Shown here: positions 1-8,526 of the stretch, one piece after another
How positions within the stretch are numbered: the first letter of the stretch is position 1
Layout of the letters: every line of letters begins with the position of its first letter
DNA from: Nocardioides massiliensis
Lineage (GTDB): Bacteria; Actinomycetota; Actinomycetes; Propionibacteriales; Nocardioidaceae
Assembly: GCF_030811215.1 (NCBI RefSeq)
Contig: NZ_JAUSQM010000001.1
Coordinates: 1,364,001-1,428,000 of the forward strand
Length of the DNA stretch: 64,000 bases
Direction of reading: 5' to 3'
The notes under the pieces: generated by a model
The model's input: the letters and a program-made list of their open reading frames with translations, nothing else
The model's database searches: none
Told to the model about the DNA's origin: nothing
Made by a program: the position numbers and the translations under genes

Positions 1-1520
1 CCCAGTGTCGTGTCCCAGGTGACCTCGCCGTGGCCCAGTGCGAGCTCGCGCCGCAGCCGGATGGCGCGCCGGTAGAGCTCGAGGGTCGACCCGTCGACAC
101 CCTCCTGCCGGTCGACCGCGAGGTCGCCGAACTCCGGCGGCTGCGGCAGCCACGACTCACCCGTCGGGCTGAAGCCGTAGGCCGGGGCGTCGCCCGTCCA
201 CGGGATGGGGACGCGGCAGCCGTCGCGCCCGACCACCGCACCGTCGTGGCGGAAGAACGTCGGGTCCTGACGCACCTCGTCGGGCAGCGTCGTGTGCTCG
301 GGCAGGCCGAGCTCCTCGCCCTGGTAGAGGTACGCCGATCCGGGCAGCGCGAGCATGAGGGCGGTGGCCGCCCGCGCGCGCCGCAGGCCGAGCGCGGCGT
401 CGGGTTGCGGGTCGCGCGGCCCCAGGCCGATGCCGACGAACGACCCCGGCGTACCGGTGCCGAGCCGGCTGGCGTGGCGCACGACGTCGTGGTTGCTCAG
501 GACCCAGGTGGTGGGTGCCCCCACCGCGTCGTTGGCGCTCATCGACCGCTCGACCGCGTCGCGCAGCGCCTTCGCCTCCCACGCCGCACCGAGGTAGGTG
601 AAGTTGAACGCCTGGTGCATCTCGTCGGGGCGGACATACATCGCCAGCCGCGCCGGGGGCTCGACCCAGGCCTCGGCGACCATCATCCGCGAGCCTGCGG
701 GCTCGTAGGAGTCGAGCACCTTGCGCCACTCGCGGTAGATCTCGTGCACCTCGTCGCGGTCCCACATCGGTGCGGTGGGGCCGTCCTCCGTCGCGCCCGA
801 CAACAGCGCCAGCTCGACGTCGTGGTCGGGCAGCCCGTCGGCCTTCACCAGGGCGTTGGCGACGTCCACGCGGAAGCCGTCGACACCGCGGTCGAGCCAG
901 AACCGGAGGACATCCACGAACTCCGCCCGCACCTCGGGGTGGTCCCAGTCGAGGTCGGGCTGGCGGGTGTCGAACAGGTGCAGGTACCACTGCCCCGGCG
1001 TGCCGTCGGGCTCGGTGACCCGCGTCCACGCCGCGCCGCCGAAGACGCTGGTCCAGTTGTTGGGCGGGTCGTCACCGCCGGGGCCGCGGCCGTCGCGGAA
1101 GATGTAGCGCGCCCGCTCCGTGCTGCCCGGACCGGCGGCCAGCGCCGCCCGGAACCACGCGTGGTCGTCGGAGGTGTGGTTGGGGACGAGGTCGACGATC
1201 ACGCGCAGGCCGAGCTCGTGGGCGCGGGCGATCATCGCGTCCGCGTCGGCCAGGGTGCCGAACACCGGGTCGACGTCGCGGTAGTCGGCCACGTCGTACC
1301 CGGCGTCGGCCATCGGCGAGGTGTAGAACGGCGAGAGCCACACGGCGTGGACCCCCAGCTCGGCGAGGTGGTCCAGGCGGGCGGTGATGCCCGGCAGGTC
1401 GCCGATGCCGTCACCGTTGGCGTCGGCGAAGGACCGCGGGTAGACCTGGTAGATGACGGCGTCGCGCCACCAGGTCGTGCTGCCGGGAGCCTGGGTCTCG
1501 AGGGGCGTGCTGCTGCTCAT
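1..1520 (-). CDS. Alpha-glucosidase, GH13 family (3' end cut by window edge)
   Basis: Cytoplasmic glycosidase expected to release glucose from malto- or isomalto-oligosaccharides. Read from the ATG at 1518-1520, the frame stays open to base 1 (about 506 residues), so only the C-terminal tail is missing; family members are usually about 530-560 residues. TIM-barrel signatures appear in order: DAVIYQVYPRSF near residue 17, VIVDLVPNHTSDD near 107, GFRVDVA with the probable nucleophile Asp219, VAEAWV with acid/base Glu283, and LSNHD with Asp345. The gene diverges from the DUF3151 gene across 47 bp, so the two probably share a promoter region. No clear Shine-Dalgarno sequence is seen. The family is sure; preference for alpha-1,4, alpha-1,6 or other linkages cannot be read from the sequence. 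Confidence 0.92.
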   Translation of the reverse strand, partial: MSSSTPLETQAPGSTTWWRDAVIYQVYPRSFADANGDGIGDLPGITARLDHLAELGVHAVWLSPFYTSPMADAGYDVADYRDVDPVFGTLADADAMIARAHELGLRVIVDLVPNHTSDDHAWFRAALAAGPGSTERARYIFRDGRGPGGDDPPNNWTSVFGGAAWTRVTEPDGTPGQWYLHLFDTRQPDLDWDHPEVRAEFVDVLRFWLDRGVDGFRVDVANALVKADGLPDHDVELALLSGATEDGPTAPMWDRDEVHEIYREWRKVLDSYEPAGSRMMVAEAWVEPPARLAMYVRPDEMHQAFNFTYLGAAWEAKALRDAVERSMSANDAVGAPTTWVLSNHDVVRHASRLGTGTPGSFVGIGLGPRDPQPDAALGLRRARAATALMLALPGSAYLYQGEELGLPEHTTLPDEVRQDPTFFRHDGAVVGRDGCRVPIPWTGDAPAYGFSPTGESWLPQPPEFGDLAVDRQEGVDGSTLELYRRAIRLRRELALGHGEVTWDTTL

Positions 1521-1567
1521 GGGGTCATCGTCCCAGGTGCCTGCCGGGCACGTGCCACAGTGGGGCC

Positions 1568-1981
1568 ATGTCGTTCCCTGACTTGATGGCGGGTCCCCCG
1601 CCCACGCACCTGCCCGAGGACCCCGCCGCCGCCGAGCTCGCGGCCGGCACGCCGACCACCGACGTCGTACGCCGTCATCCCGAGTCGCCCATCGCCTGGG
1701 CCACGCTCGCCCAGGAGGCGCGCGACGCCGGCGCGGACGACGTGACGGTCTACGCCTACGCCCGGGTGGGCTACCACCGCAGCCTGGACATGCTGCGGCG
1801 CAACGGCTGGAAGGGTCACGGCCCCGTGCCGTGGGAGCACGAGCCCAACCGCGGGTTCCTGCAGGCGCTGGCCCTGCTGACCCAGGCCGCCGGAGCGATC
1901 GGCGAGACGGGCGAGGAGCAGCGCTGCCGCGACTTCCTGCGCGACTCGAGCCCCGCGGCGTACGACGCGCTGCTCGCCTGA
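1568..1981 (+). CDS. DUF3151 family protein
   Basis: Small soluble actinobacterial protein of 137 residues with no established reaction. It matches my memory of the DUF3151 family: an acidic N-terminus, the central segment HPESPIAWATLAQEA, then YAYARVGYHRSLDMLRRNGWKG and a C-terminal GEEQRCRDFLRDSSP. The helical, repeat-like composition resembles a TPR-type fold, but no catalytic motif is visible. It starts at the ATG at 1568 and ends just before a strong inverted repeat at 2020-2059 that probably terminates it. In other actinobacteria this gene commonly lies near purA or fructose-bisphosphate aldolase, which fits the purA gene downstream here. Function unknown. Confidence 0.85.
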   Translation: MSFPDLMAGPPPTHLPEDPAAAELAAGTPTTDVVRRHPESPIAWATLAQEARDAGADDVTVYAYARVGYHRSLDMLRRNGWKGHGPVPWEHEPNRGFLQALALLTQAAGAIGETGEEQRCRDFLRDSSPAAYDALLA

Positions 1982-2019
1982 CCGCAGGCGCTCCGCGCGC
2001 AGTCGCCCTGCACAGCAAC

Positions 2020-2059
2020 GGGGCACCGGAACCGTCCCCCGACGCGTTTCCGGTGCCCC
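2020..2059 (+). terminator. Hairpin terminator after the DUF3151 gene
   Basis: Perfect 12-bp inverted repeat, GGGGCACCGGAA (2020-2031) and TTCCGGTGCCCC (2048-2059), with a 16-nt loop, 38 bases after the stop codon. A short T-containing stretch follows. This is consistent with a high-GC intrinsic terminator. The rest of 1982-2244 shows no gene. Confidence 0.6.
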
Positions 2060-2244
2060 TGCTGCTGTTTCGAGTCGGGCCGCCTCGGCACGTCCCCCGT
2101 ACGAACTTCCGTCCGTGCCGACTGGCCCACGTCCCCCGTGGCCACCCCCGTCGGCATCCCCCGTCCGGATCCCCCGAAGTAGTTCCCCTCGAGGCGGTCC
2201 CGATCTCGATGAGGGCGACGTTAGTGGCCCGTTCGGGCTACGTC

Positions 2245-2274
2245 TTGGCAGCTTCGTGCCAACGGCACTAGGTT
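2245..2274 (+). promoter_or_regulatory. Promoter of the two-HTH regulator, probably leaderless
   Basis: TTGGCA (2245-2250) and TAGGTT (2269-2274) are 18 bp apart and fit a sigma-70-type -35/-10 pair. Seven bases separate the -10 from the ATG at 2282, so transcription should begin at or next to the start codon. The -35 forms the left arm of a small inverted repeat (TTGGCA-GCTTCG-TGCCAA), which could be an operator. Confidence 0.55.
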
Positions 2275-2281
2275 GTCACTC

Positions 2282-3334
2282 ATGCCGGATGCCCGCACCC
2301 TCGCGCGCCGCGCCCGGACGACCCCGGCGCCCACCGCCCACCCCCTGGCGGTGCTGGGGTTCGACGCGGCGACCGAGCAGCTCTACCGCCAGGTGCTGCG
2401 CTACTCCGGCATGCGCGTCGCCGAGATGGCCTCGCTCGTCGAGCGCACCCCCGAGGGCCTCGAGCACGACCTGACGCCGCTGCTCGCCGTGGGCCTGGTC
2501 CGGATCGTGCGCAACCGCATCACCGCCGCGATGCCGCAGGTGGTGCTCAACCGGCTCATCTCCGAGGAGGCGCGGCGCCTCGCCACGGTCGGCGAGCAGC
2601 TGGAGCAGCTGCGCGCGATGGTGCCGCAGCTGCAGGCCGAGCACTTCGACAGCGTGGGGACCTCCACCCGGCCGGTGGTCGGCGAGGTGGTGCCGGCCGC
2701 GGACCTGCCCGGCCTGCACCGCGCCCTGATCGAGCACGGCTCCGGCACCCTGCGCTGGCTGCGCCCGATGCCGGCGTACGACGAGGGGCAGGCGGGGGCG
2801 GCAACGGGGGACGAGGTCGACGCGACGGTCGATGCGGCGGTCCTGGACGCGCTGAAGGCCGGCAGGCGCTCGCAGGCGCTCTATCCGGCCCGGGCGCTGC
2901 AGGTGGCGGCCGAGGAGCTGCGGGCACGCGCCGGGCACGGCGAGGAGATCCGGGTGGCCGCCGAGGTCCCGATCCGGCTCGAGGTCCTCGGCAGCAGCGG
3001 CGTGGTGCTCGACGCGGAGACCGAGGACGGCGATCCGGCCCGGCTCGTCGTACGCCACGACCAGGTCGTCGCGATCGCCGAGCTCGCGTTCGCCGGCCTG
3101 TGGGAGCGCGCACTGCCCATCCCCGGGCTCGAGGCGCACCGTGACCGCCGCGCCCGTGAGCGCACCCTGCTGCTGGAGCAGCTCGCCGCCGGCGCCAAGG
3201 ACGAGCAGATCGCGCGGGTCCTCGGCTGGGGGCTGCGCACCGTCCGCCGCCGCGTCGCCGAGCTCATGGAGGAGCTGGGCGTCGAGACCCGGTTCCAGGC
3301 CGGCATGGAGGCCGTACGCCGCGGCTGGCTCTGA
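2282..3334 (+). CDS. Transcriptional regulator with N-terminal TrmB-like and C-terminal LuxR-type HTH
   Basis: Predicted DNA-binding regulator of about 350 residues. The N-terminus (about residues 15-80) looks like a winged helix of TrmB type: LYRQVLRYSGMRVAEMASLV, then EGLEHDLTPLLAVGLVRI. The C-terminal 60 residues resemble a LuxR/GerE helix-turn-helix (RTLLLEQLAAGAKDEQIARV, then a second helix GLRTVRRRVAELMEELGV). The middle contains no recognised ligand domain. I chose the ATG at 2282 because a -10 box lies seven bases upstream; a TTG at 2273 in the same frame overlaps that box. It converges on the lipid kinase gene across an inverted repeat. Such TrmB-LuxR proteins are common in Streptomyces and Nocardioides; the target genes are unknown. 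Confidence 0.8.
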   Translation: MPDARTLARRARTTPAPTAHPLAVLGFDAATEQLYRQVLRYSGMRVAEMASLVERTPEGLEHDLTPLLAVGLVRIVRNRITAAMPQVVLNRLISEEARRLATVGEQLEQLRAMVPQLQAEHFDSVGTSTRPVVGEVVPAADLPGLHRALIEHGSGTLRWLRPMPAYDEGQAGAATGDEVDATVDAAVLDALKAGRRSQALYPARALQVAAEELRARAGHGEEIRVAAEVPIRLEVLGSSGVVLDAETEDGDPARLVVRHDQVVAIAELAFAGLWERALPIPGLEAHRDRRARERTLLLEQLAAGAKDEQIARVLGWGLRTVRRRVAELMEELGVETRFQAGMEAVRRGWL

Positions 3335-3349
3335 GTCCCACAGGTCACA

Positions 3350-3437
3350 AGTTTCACCGCCCGACTAACGAAACCGGGCGTTCGGGGCGTCAGGAACGTT
3401 CGACGAGCGGGCGTGTCGTGGCTCGGGCGGTGAAACT
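3350..3437. repeat. Inverted repeat between convergent genes
   Basis: AGTTTCACCGCCCGA (3350-3364) is repeated exactly in inverse as TCGGGCGGTGAAACT (3423-3437). The 58-bp centre is GC-rich and contains further imperfect symmetry. It lies between the stops of the regulator and the lipid kinase, so it may terminate both transcripts or be a two-armed REP-like element. Confidence 0.6.
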
Positions 3438-3446
3438 GCCGCGGCC

Positions 3447-4343
3447 CTACGGAAGCAGCATCTGGAAGGCCGCGGGCTCGACGGTCCAGGTGCGGTTGCG
3501 CTCGGGACCGTCGATCTCCCCGTCGGCGGAGCACCAGAACTCCCCGCCGGTGACCTGGACGGTGCGGCCGCGCAGGTAGGCGACGTCGTCGCGCTCGTGG
3601 TGCTCGCCGCGGGCGAGACGCGCGGCGTACCCGATCCGCGCCAACGGCCCGATCGCGAAGGAGACGAGGATGTCGGCCTGGCCGTCGTGGGGCGTGGCGT
3701 CCGGGGTGAGCTCGGTGCCACCGCCGACGTAGTCGCTGTTGCCGATCGCGACCTGCAGGACCGGCCGGTCGACGTCGGCGACCACCTTGCCATCGACCTC
3801 GACCCGGAGCCGGACGAACGGCGGTCGCACCGCCGCCTGGGCCGCGCCGACGAGGTAGCCGAGACGCCCGAGCTTCACGACGTTGAGCCGCGACTTCCAC
3901 CGGTCGGCCTTGCGGCTGGCCTGCGCCCCGACGCCGATGTGGACGCTGTTGACCACGACCTCGCCGCGGCAGTCGACCAGGATGTCCACGAGCCGCGGGC
4001 GACCGGTGAGCACGACCCGCGCGGCCTCCTCGGGCTCGAGCGGGATGTCCTGGCCGCGGGCGTAGTCGTTGCCGGTCCCGAATGGGATGAGCCCGAGCGT
4101 GCGGCCTTCCAGCTCGCGGCGCCGGTGCAGCGCGGCGACGATCGCGTGCAGGCTGCCGTCACCGCCGGCCACGACGATCCGGCGGGACCCGGCGCGGTGC
4201 AGCACCCCGTCGAGCTCCCCGGGGTTGCTGGTCGAGGCGACCTCGACGTCGCCACCGGACCGGAGCACGGTCAGCGCCCGCTCGAGGTTCTCGGAGTCGG
4301 CGGTGCCGGCGTCGGCGTTGGCGATGAGCAGCAGGGGTTCCAC
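3447..4343 (-). CDS. Diacylglycerol/lipid kinase family protein (YegS/LCB5-like)
   Basis: Predicted ATP-dependent kinase for diacylglycerol or another lipid alcohol, 298 residues. The diagnostic motifs of the DAGK catalytic domain are present: VVAGGDGSLHAIVAAL near residue 53, then GLIPFGTGNDYARG near residue 80. The C-terminal half carries NSVHIGVGAQAS and QVAIGNSDYVGGG, typical of the YegS/DgkB fold, and SADGEIDGP. The start is the GTG at 4341-4343; on the minus strand a TACGCT -10 box ends six bases before it, indicating a leaderless transcript. The open frame extends far upstream antisense to purA and purD, but that part has no family signal. The gene diverges from purA. The lipid substrate cannot be inferred. 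Confidence 0.88.
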   Translation of the reverse strand: MEPLLLIANADAGTADSENLERALTVLRSGGDVEVASTSNPGELDGVLHRAGSRRIVVAGGDGSLHAIVAALHRRRELEGRTLGLIPFGTGNDYARGQDIPLEPEEAARVVLTGRPRLVDILVDCRGEVVVNSVHIGVGAQASRKADRWKSRLNVVKLGRLGYLVGAAQAAVRPPFVRLRVEVDGKVVADVDRPVLQVAIGNSDYVGGGTELTPDATPHDGQADILVSFAIGPLARIGYAARLARGEHHERDDVAYLRGRTVQVTGGEFWCSADGEIDGPERNRTWTVEPAAFQMLLP

Positions 4344-4349
4344 AGCGTG

Positions 4350-4355
4350 AGCGTA
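4350..4355 (-). promoter_or_regulatory. -10 box of the lipid kinase gene (leaderless)
   Basis: On the minus strand TACGCT ends six bases before the GTG start. This TAnnnT-to-start spacing recurs elsewhere in the window. Confidence 0.45.
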
Positions 4356-4383
4356 CGGGGCGGAGCTTCTTGGTAGCGTGGCG

Positions 4384-4425
4384 TCGCAAGAGCCCCGGCT
4401 GTTGTCCGGGGCTTCGTCTTTGCGA
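4384..4425 (+). promoter_or_regulatory. purA: Two-tier hairpin in the purA leader
   Basis: An inner perfect stem AGCCCCGG (4391-4398) with CCGGGGCT (4406-4413) has a 7-nt loop. It is enclosed by an outer arm TCGCAA (4384-4389) with TTGCGA (4420-4425). The ribosome binding site GAGGAGA follows immediately, so the structure could act as an attenuator or mask translation initiation. A TAGCGT -10-like hexamer at 4373-4378 would place it at the very 5' end of the mRNA. Confidence 0.55.
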
Positions 4426-4436
4426 GGAGACCTGAC

Positions 4437-5723
4437 ATGCCCGCGATCGTCGTGCTCGGCGCCCAGTGGGGCGACGAAGGCAAGGGCAAGGCCACCGACC
4501 TGCTCGCCACCACCGATCCCATCGACTTCGTGGTGCGCACGAGCGGCGGTCACAACGCCGGTCACACCATCGTGGTCAACGGCGAGAAGTACGCCACCCA
4601 CCTGCTGCCCAGCGGCATCCTCACCCCCGGCGCGACGTCCGTGATCGCCAACGGCGTGGTCGTGTCGCCGGAGGCGCTCTTCCGCGAGCTCGACGGCCTG
4701 CTCGAGCGCGGCGTCGAGGTCGCCGACCTCAAGGTCAGCGCCAACGCGCACGTGATCGCGCCGTACCACACCGTCATCGACAAGGTCACCGAGCGCTTCC
4801 TCGGCAAGAACCAGATCGGCACCACCGGCCGCGGCATCGGCCCGACGTACGCCGACAAGATCAACCGCACCGGCATCCGCATCGCCGACCTCTTCGACGA
4901 GGGCATCCTGACCGAGAAGGTCGAGGCGGCGCTCGACGTCAAGAACCAGCTCCTCGCCAAGGTCTACAACCGGCGCGCGATGGAGGTCGACGAGGTCGTC
5001 GAGGAGCTCTTGTCGTACGCCGAGCGGCTGCGGCCGATGGTGTGTGACACCAGCCTGCTGCTCAACCAGGCGCTCGACGCCGGCAAGACGGTGCTCTTCG
5101 AGGGCGCCCAGGCCACGATGCTCGACGTCGACCACGGCACCTACCCGTTCGTGACGTCCTCGAGCCCGATCGCCGGCGGTGTCTGCACTGGTGCGGGCGT
5201 CGGGCCCACGCGCATCGACCGGATCATCGGCGTCATCAAGGCCTACACCACCCGGGTCGGGTCCGGTCCGTTCCCGACCGAGCTCTTCGACGCCGACGGC
5301 GAGGCCCTGCAGCGCATCGGTGGCGAGATCGGGGTCTCGACCGGTCGCACGCGGCGCTGCGGGTGGTACGACGCGGTCATCGCGCGCTACTCCGCGCGGG
5401 TCAACGGGCTGACGGAGTTCTTCCTCACCAAGCTCGACGTGCTCGACAGCTGGGAGAAGATCCCGGTCTGCGTGGCCTACGAGGTCGACGGCCAGCGCCA
5501 TGACGAGATGCCGATGACGCAGACCGAGTTCCACCACGCGAAGCCGGTCTACGAGTACCTCGACGGCTGGCAGGAGGACATCACCGGCTGCCGGAGGTTC
5601 TCCGACCTCCCCGCCAACGCCCAGGCCTACGTACGCCGGCTCGAGGAGCTGTCGGGGGCGCCGTTCTGGGCGGTCGGGGTGGGCCCGGGCCGCGAGCAGA
5701 CCGTCGTCGTCCACGACGGCTGA
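4437..5723 (+). CDS. purA: Adenylosuccinate synthetase
   Basis: Catalyses GTP-dependent condensation of IMP with aspartate to adenylosuccinate, the first committed step to AMP. At 428 residues it has the normal bacterial length. It opens with [20 protein letters not shown], holding the GDEGKGK phosphate-binding loop, followed by [25 protein letters not shown] and [20 protein letters not shown], all hallmark segments. The C-terminal [14 protein letters not shown] and [10 protein letters not shown] are also conserved. The ATG at 4437 follows GAGGAGA at good spacing. It is first in the purA-purD-purB run and is preceded by a leader hairpin. Its partner enzyme purB lies two genes downstream. Confidence 0.98.
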   Translation: MPAIVVLGAQWGDEGKGKATDLLATTDPIDFVVRTSGGHNAGHTIVVNGEKYATHLLPSGILTPGATSVIANGVVVSPEALFRELDGLLERGVEVADLKVSANAHVIAPYHTVIDKVTERFLGKNQIGTTGRGIGPTYADKINRTGIRIADLFDEGILTEKVEAALDVKNQLLAKVYNRRAMEVDEVVEELLSYAERLRPMVCDTSLLLNQALDAGKTVLFEGAQATMLDVDHGTYPFVTSSSPIAGGVCTGAGVGPTRIDRIIGVIKAYTTRVGSGPFPTELFDADGEALQRIGGEIGVSTGRTRRCGWYDAVIARYSARVNGLTEFFLTKLDVLDSWEKIPVCVAYEVDGQRHDEMPMTQTEFHHAKPVYEYLDGWQEDITGCRRFSDLPANAQAYVRRLEELSGAPFWAVGVGPGREQTVVVHDG

Positions 5724-5730
5724 CAGCCAG

Positions 5731-5736
5731 TAGGCT
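5731..5736 (+). promoter_or_regulatory. purD: -10 box of purD (leaderless)
   Basis: TAGGCT lies eight bases before the GTG start of purD, in the short gap after purA. It suggests that purD can be transcribed on its own from a leaderless mRNA as well as by read-through from purA. Confidence 0.45.
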
Positions 5737-5744
5737 CCCCGCAC

Positions 5745-6980
5745 GTGAAGACCCTCGTCATCGGCAGCGGCGGCCGCGAGCACGCCCTCGTGCTCGCGCT
5801 CTCCCGGGACTCGGGGTTGAGCGAGGTGCACGCCGCGCCCGGCAACCCCGGGATGGTGGGGATCGCGACGCTGCACGACGTGGTCGCGACCGACCCGACG
5901 GCGGTCGCCGACCTGGCTGATCGGCTCGGTGTCGACCTGGTCGTGGTCGGACCCGAGGCGCCCCTGGTCGCCGGTGTCGCCGACGCCGTCACCGCGCGCG
6001 GCATCGCCTGTTTCGGCCCCTCCGCGGAGGCCGCCCGCCTCGAGGGTTCGAAGGCTTTCGCCAAGGAGGTCATGGCGGCCGCCGACGTGCCGACCGCCGC
6101 CGCCCGGGTCTGCCTGAGCGCGGAGGAGGTCGCCGCGGCGCTCGACGAGTTCGGGGCGCCGTACGTCGTCAAGGACGACGGGCTCGCCGCCGGCAAGGGC
6201 GTCGTGGTGACCGACGACCGCGACGCCGCCGTGGCCCATGCCGCGACCTGCGAGCGGCTGGTGATCGAGGAGTACCTCGACGGCCCCGAGGTCTCGCTGT
6301 TCGCCATCACCGACGGCTCCACGGTCTATCCGCTGCAGCCCGCCCAGGACTTCAAGCGGATCTTCGACAACGACGAAGGCCCCAACACCGGTGGGATGGG
6401 CGCCTACACGCCGCTGCCGTGGTCGGCCGAGAGCCTGGTCGCCGAGGTCCTCGACCGGGTCCTGCAGCCGGCCGTCGACGAGCTCTCCCGCCGCGGCACC
6501 CCGTTCCGCGGGCTGCTGTACGCCGGGCTCGCGCTCACCAAGCGCGGGCTCAAGGTGGTCGAGTTCAACGCCCGCTTCGGCGACCCGGAGACCCAGCCGC
6601 TGCTCGCGCTGCTCGACTCCCCGCTCGGCGAGCTGCTGCACGCGGCGGCCACCGGCCGGCTGCACGAGGTGCCGGCGCCCGTCTGGAAGGACGGCGCGGC
6701 CGTCACCGTCGTGATGGCCTCTGCCCACTACCCCGACACCCCGCGCACCGGTGACGAGATCACCGGCATCGCCGACGCCGAGGCGCTCGAGGGCGTCCAC
6801 GTCATCCACTCCGGCACCCGCCTCGAGGGCGACCGGCTGGTCACGGCCGGGGGACGCGTCCTGGCCGTCACCGCCGTCGGCGACGACGTCGCCGGCGCCC
6901 GGGCTGCGGCGTACGCCGGGGTCGAGCGCATCCGCTTCGACGGCGCCCAGTACCGCACCGACATCGCCGCCGGCATCTGA
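5745..6980 (+). CDS. purD: Phosphoribosylamine-glycine ligase (GAR synthetase)
   Basis: ATP-dependent ligation of glycine to phosphoribosylamine, the second step of de novo IMP synthesis; an ATP-grasp enzyme. The 411-residue product has the usual monofunctional length. The N-terminus KTLVIGSGGREHALVLAL is diagnostic, followed by VVVGPEAPLVAGVADAV, then the ATP-grasp core YVVKDDGLAAGKGVVV. Further on are AQDFKRIFDNDEGPNTGGMGAYTP and LKVVEFNARFGDPETQPLLALL, which carry metal- and substrate-binding residues. It begins with the GTG at 5745, 21 bases after purA, and is followed 20 bases later by purB. There is no fusion to purM or purN as seen in some eukaryotes. Confidence 0.98.
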   Translation: MKTLVIGSGGREHALVLALSRDSGLSEVHAAPGNPGMVGIATLHDVVATDPTAVADLADRLGVDLVVVGPEAPLVAGVADAVTARGIACFGPSAEAARLEGSKAFAKEVMAAADVPTAAARVCLSAEEVAAALDEFGAPYVVKDDGLAAGKGVVVTDDRDAAVAHAATCERLVIEEYLDGPEVSLFAITDGSTVYPLQPAQDFKRIFDNDEGPNTGGMGAYTPLPWSAESLVAEVLDRVLQPAVDELSRRGTPFRGLLYAGLALTKRGLKVVEFNARFGDPETQPLLALLDSPLGELLHAAATGRLHEVPAPVWKDGAAVTVVMASAHYPDTPRTGDEITGIADAEALEGVHVIHSGTRLEGDRLVTAGGRVLAVTAVGDDVAGARAAAYAGVERIRFDGAQYRTDIAAGI

Positions 6981-7000
6981 GCGGCGCGAGAGGACTCCGT

Positions 7001-8419
7001 GTGAGCATCCCCAACGTCCTGGCCAACCGGTACGCCGGCGCCGACCTGGCCGCGCTGTGGTCGCCCGAGCACAAGGTCGTCCTCGAGCGGCAGCTGTGGA
7101 TCGCGGTGCTGCGCGCGCAGCGCGACCTGGGCATCGAGGTGCCCGAGGGGGTGGTCGAGGCCTACGAGGCGGTCGTCGACCAGGTCGACCTCGCCTCGAT
7201 CGCCGAGCGGGAGCGGGTCACCCGTCACGACGTGAAGGCGCGCATCGAGGAGTTCTGCGCGCTCGCCGGCCACGAGCACATCCACAAGGGGATGACCTCG
7301 CGTGACCTGACCGAGAACGTCGAGCAGCTGCAGATCCGCCAGTCGCTGGCGCTGCTGCGCGACCGTGCGGTCGCCACGCTCGCCCGGCTCGCCCGCCTGG
7401 CCGCCGAGCACGAGGCCACCGTCATGACCGGTCGCTCCCACAACGTCGCCGCGCAGGCCACAACGCTGGGCAAGCGGTTCGCCTCGATCGCCGACGAGAT
7501 GCTCGTGGCCGTCACGCGCATCGAGGAGCTGCTCGCGCGCTACCCGCTGCGCGGCATCAAGGGCCCGGTCGGCACCGCCCAGGACATGCTCGACCTGCTC
7601 GACGGCGACGCCGACCGGCTCGGTGAGCTCGAGCAGCGGATCGCGACCCACCTGGGCTTCGACGCGGTGCTGACCAGCGTCGGTCAGGTCTACCCGCGCT
7701 CGCTGGACTTCGAGGTCGTGTCCGCGCTGGTGCAGCTCGTCGCCGGCCCGTCCAACCTCGCAACCACGATCCGGCTGATGGCCGGCATCGAGCTGGTGAC
7801 CGAGGGGTTCAAGGAGGGCCAGGTCGGCTCGTCGGCGATGCCGCACAAGATGAACACGCGCTCCTGCGAGCGGGTCAACGGGCTGGCCGTCATCCTGCGC
7901 GGCCACCTGTCGATGGTCGGCGAGCTCGCGGGCGACCAGTGGAACGAGGGCGACGTCTCCTGCTCCGTCGTACGCCGCGTGGCTCTGCCCGACGCGTTCT
8001 TCGCCGCCGACGGCCTCTTCCAGACCTTCCTCACGGTCCTCGACGAGTTCGGCGCGTTCCCGGCGGTCATCCAGCGCGAGCTCGACCGCTACCTGCCGTT
8101 CCTCGCCACCACCAAGGTGCTGATGGCCGCCGTACGCCGTGGGGTGGGCCGTGAGGTCGGCCACGAGGCGATCAAGGAGCACGCGGTCGCGGTGGCGCTG
8201 GAGATGCGCCAGGGCCGCGCCGACAACGACCTGCTCACCCGGCTCGCCGGGGACCCGCGCCTGGGCCTCGACGAGGCCGAGATCCGGGCGCTGGTCGCGG
8301 AGCCGCTGGGCTTCACGGGCGCCGCGGTCGCCCAGGTCGAGCAGGTCTGCGCGCAGGTCGAGCGACTGCTCGAGCGGCACCCGGAGGCTGCGGCGTACTC
8401 CCCGGGCGACATCCTCTGA
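7001..8419 (+). CDS. purB: Adenylosuccinate lyase
   Basis: Acts twice in purine synthesis, cleaving SAICAR to AICAR plus fumarate and adenylosuccinate to AMP plus fumarate. The 472-residue protein belongs to the fumarase/aspartase superfamily. Its signature loop GSSAMPHKMNTRSCERVNGLA lies near residue 280; TSRDLTENVEQLQ near residue 98 and GRSHNVAAQATTLGKRFA near residue 145 provide substrate contacts. It starts at the GTG at 7001, preceded by GAGAGGA at good spacing, and follows purD after 20 bases. With purA and purC in the same window it completes the aspartate-addition/fumarate-release chemistry of the pathway. Confidence 0.97.
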   Translation: MSIPNVLANRYAGADLAALWSPEHKVVLERQLWIAVLRAQRDLGIEVPEGVVEAYEAVVDQVDLASIAERERVTRHDVKARIEEFCALAGHEHIHKGMTSRDLTENVEQLQIRQSLALLRDRAVATLARLARLAAEHEATVMTGRSHNVAAQATTLGKRFASIADEMLVAVTRIEELLARYPLRGIKGPVGTAQDMLDLLDGDADRLGELEQRIATHLGFDAVLTSVGQVYPRSLDFEVVSALVQLVAGPSNLATTIRLMAGIELVTEGFKEGQVGSSAMPHKMNTRSCERVNGLAVILRGHLSMVGELAGDQWNEGDVSCSVVRRVALPDAFFAADGLFQTFLTVLDEFGAFPAVIQRELDRYLPFLATTKVLMAAVRRGVGREVGHEAIKEHAVAVALEMRQGRADNDLLTRLAGDPRLGLDEAEIRALVAEPLGFTGAAVAQVEQVCAQVERLLERHPEAAAYSPGDIL

Positions 8420-8526
8420 GCACCCCGGGCGGCGGCGGTACGACCTGCCCGCCGTCGCGAATTCGGCTACGGTGAGGCCGGCGTCGAAGAGTGCGGCGCA
8501 CCGAGGCCACGTCGGAGAGGAGTGCT

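Noticed and set aside
3447-6809. Very long open frame (1120 codons) on the minus strand through purA and purD
   Set aside because: Only the part from 4343 to 3447 has family motifs; the rest is antisense to two sure purine genes and is open because of GC-rich codon bias.
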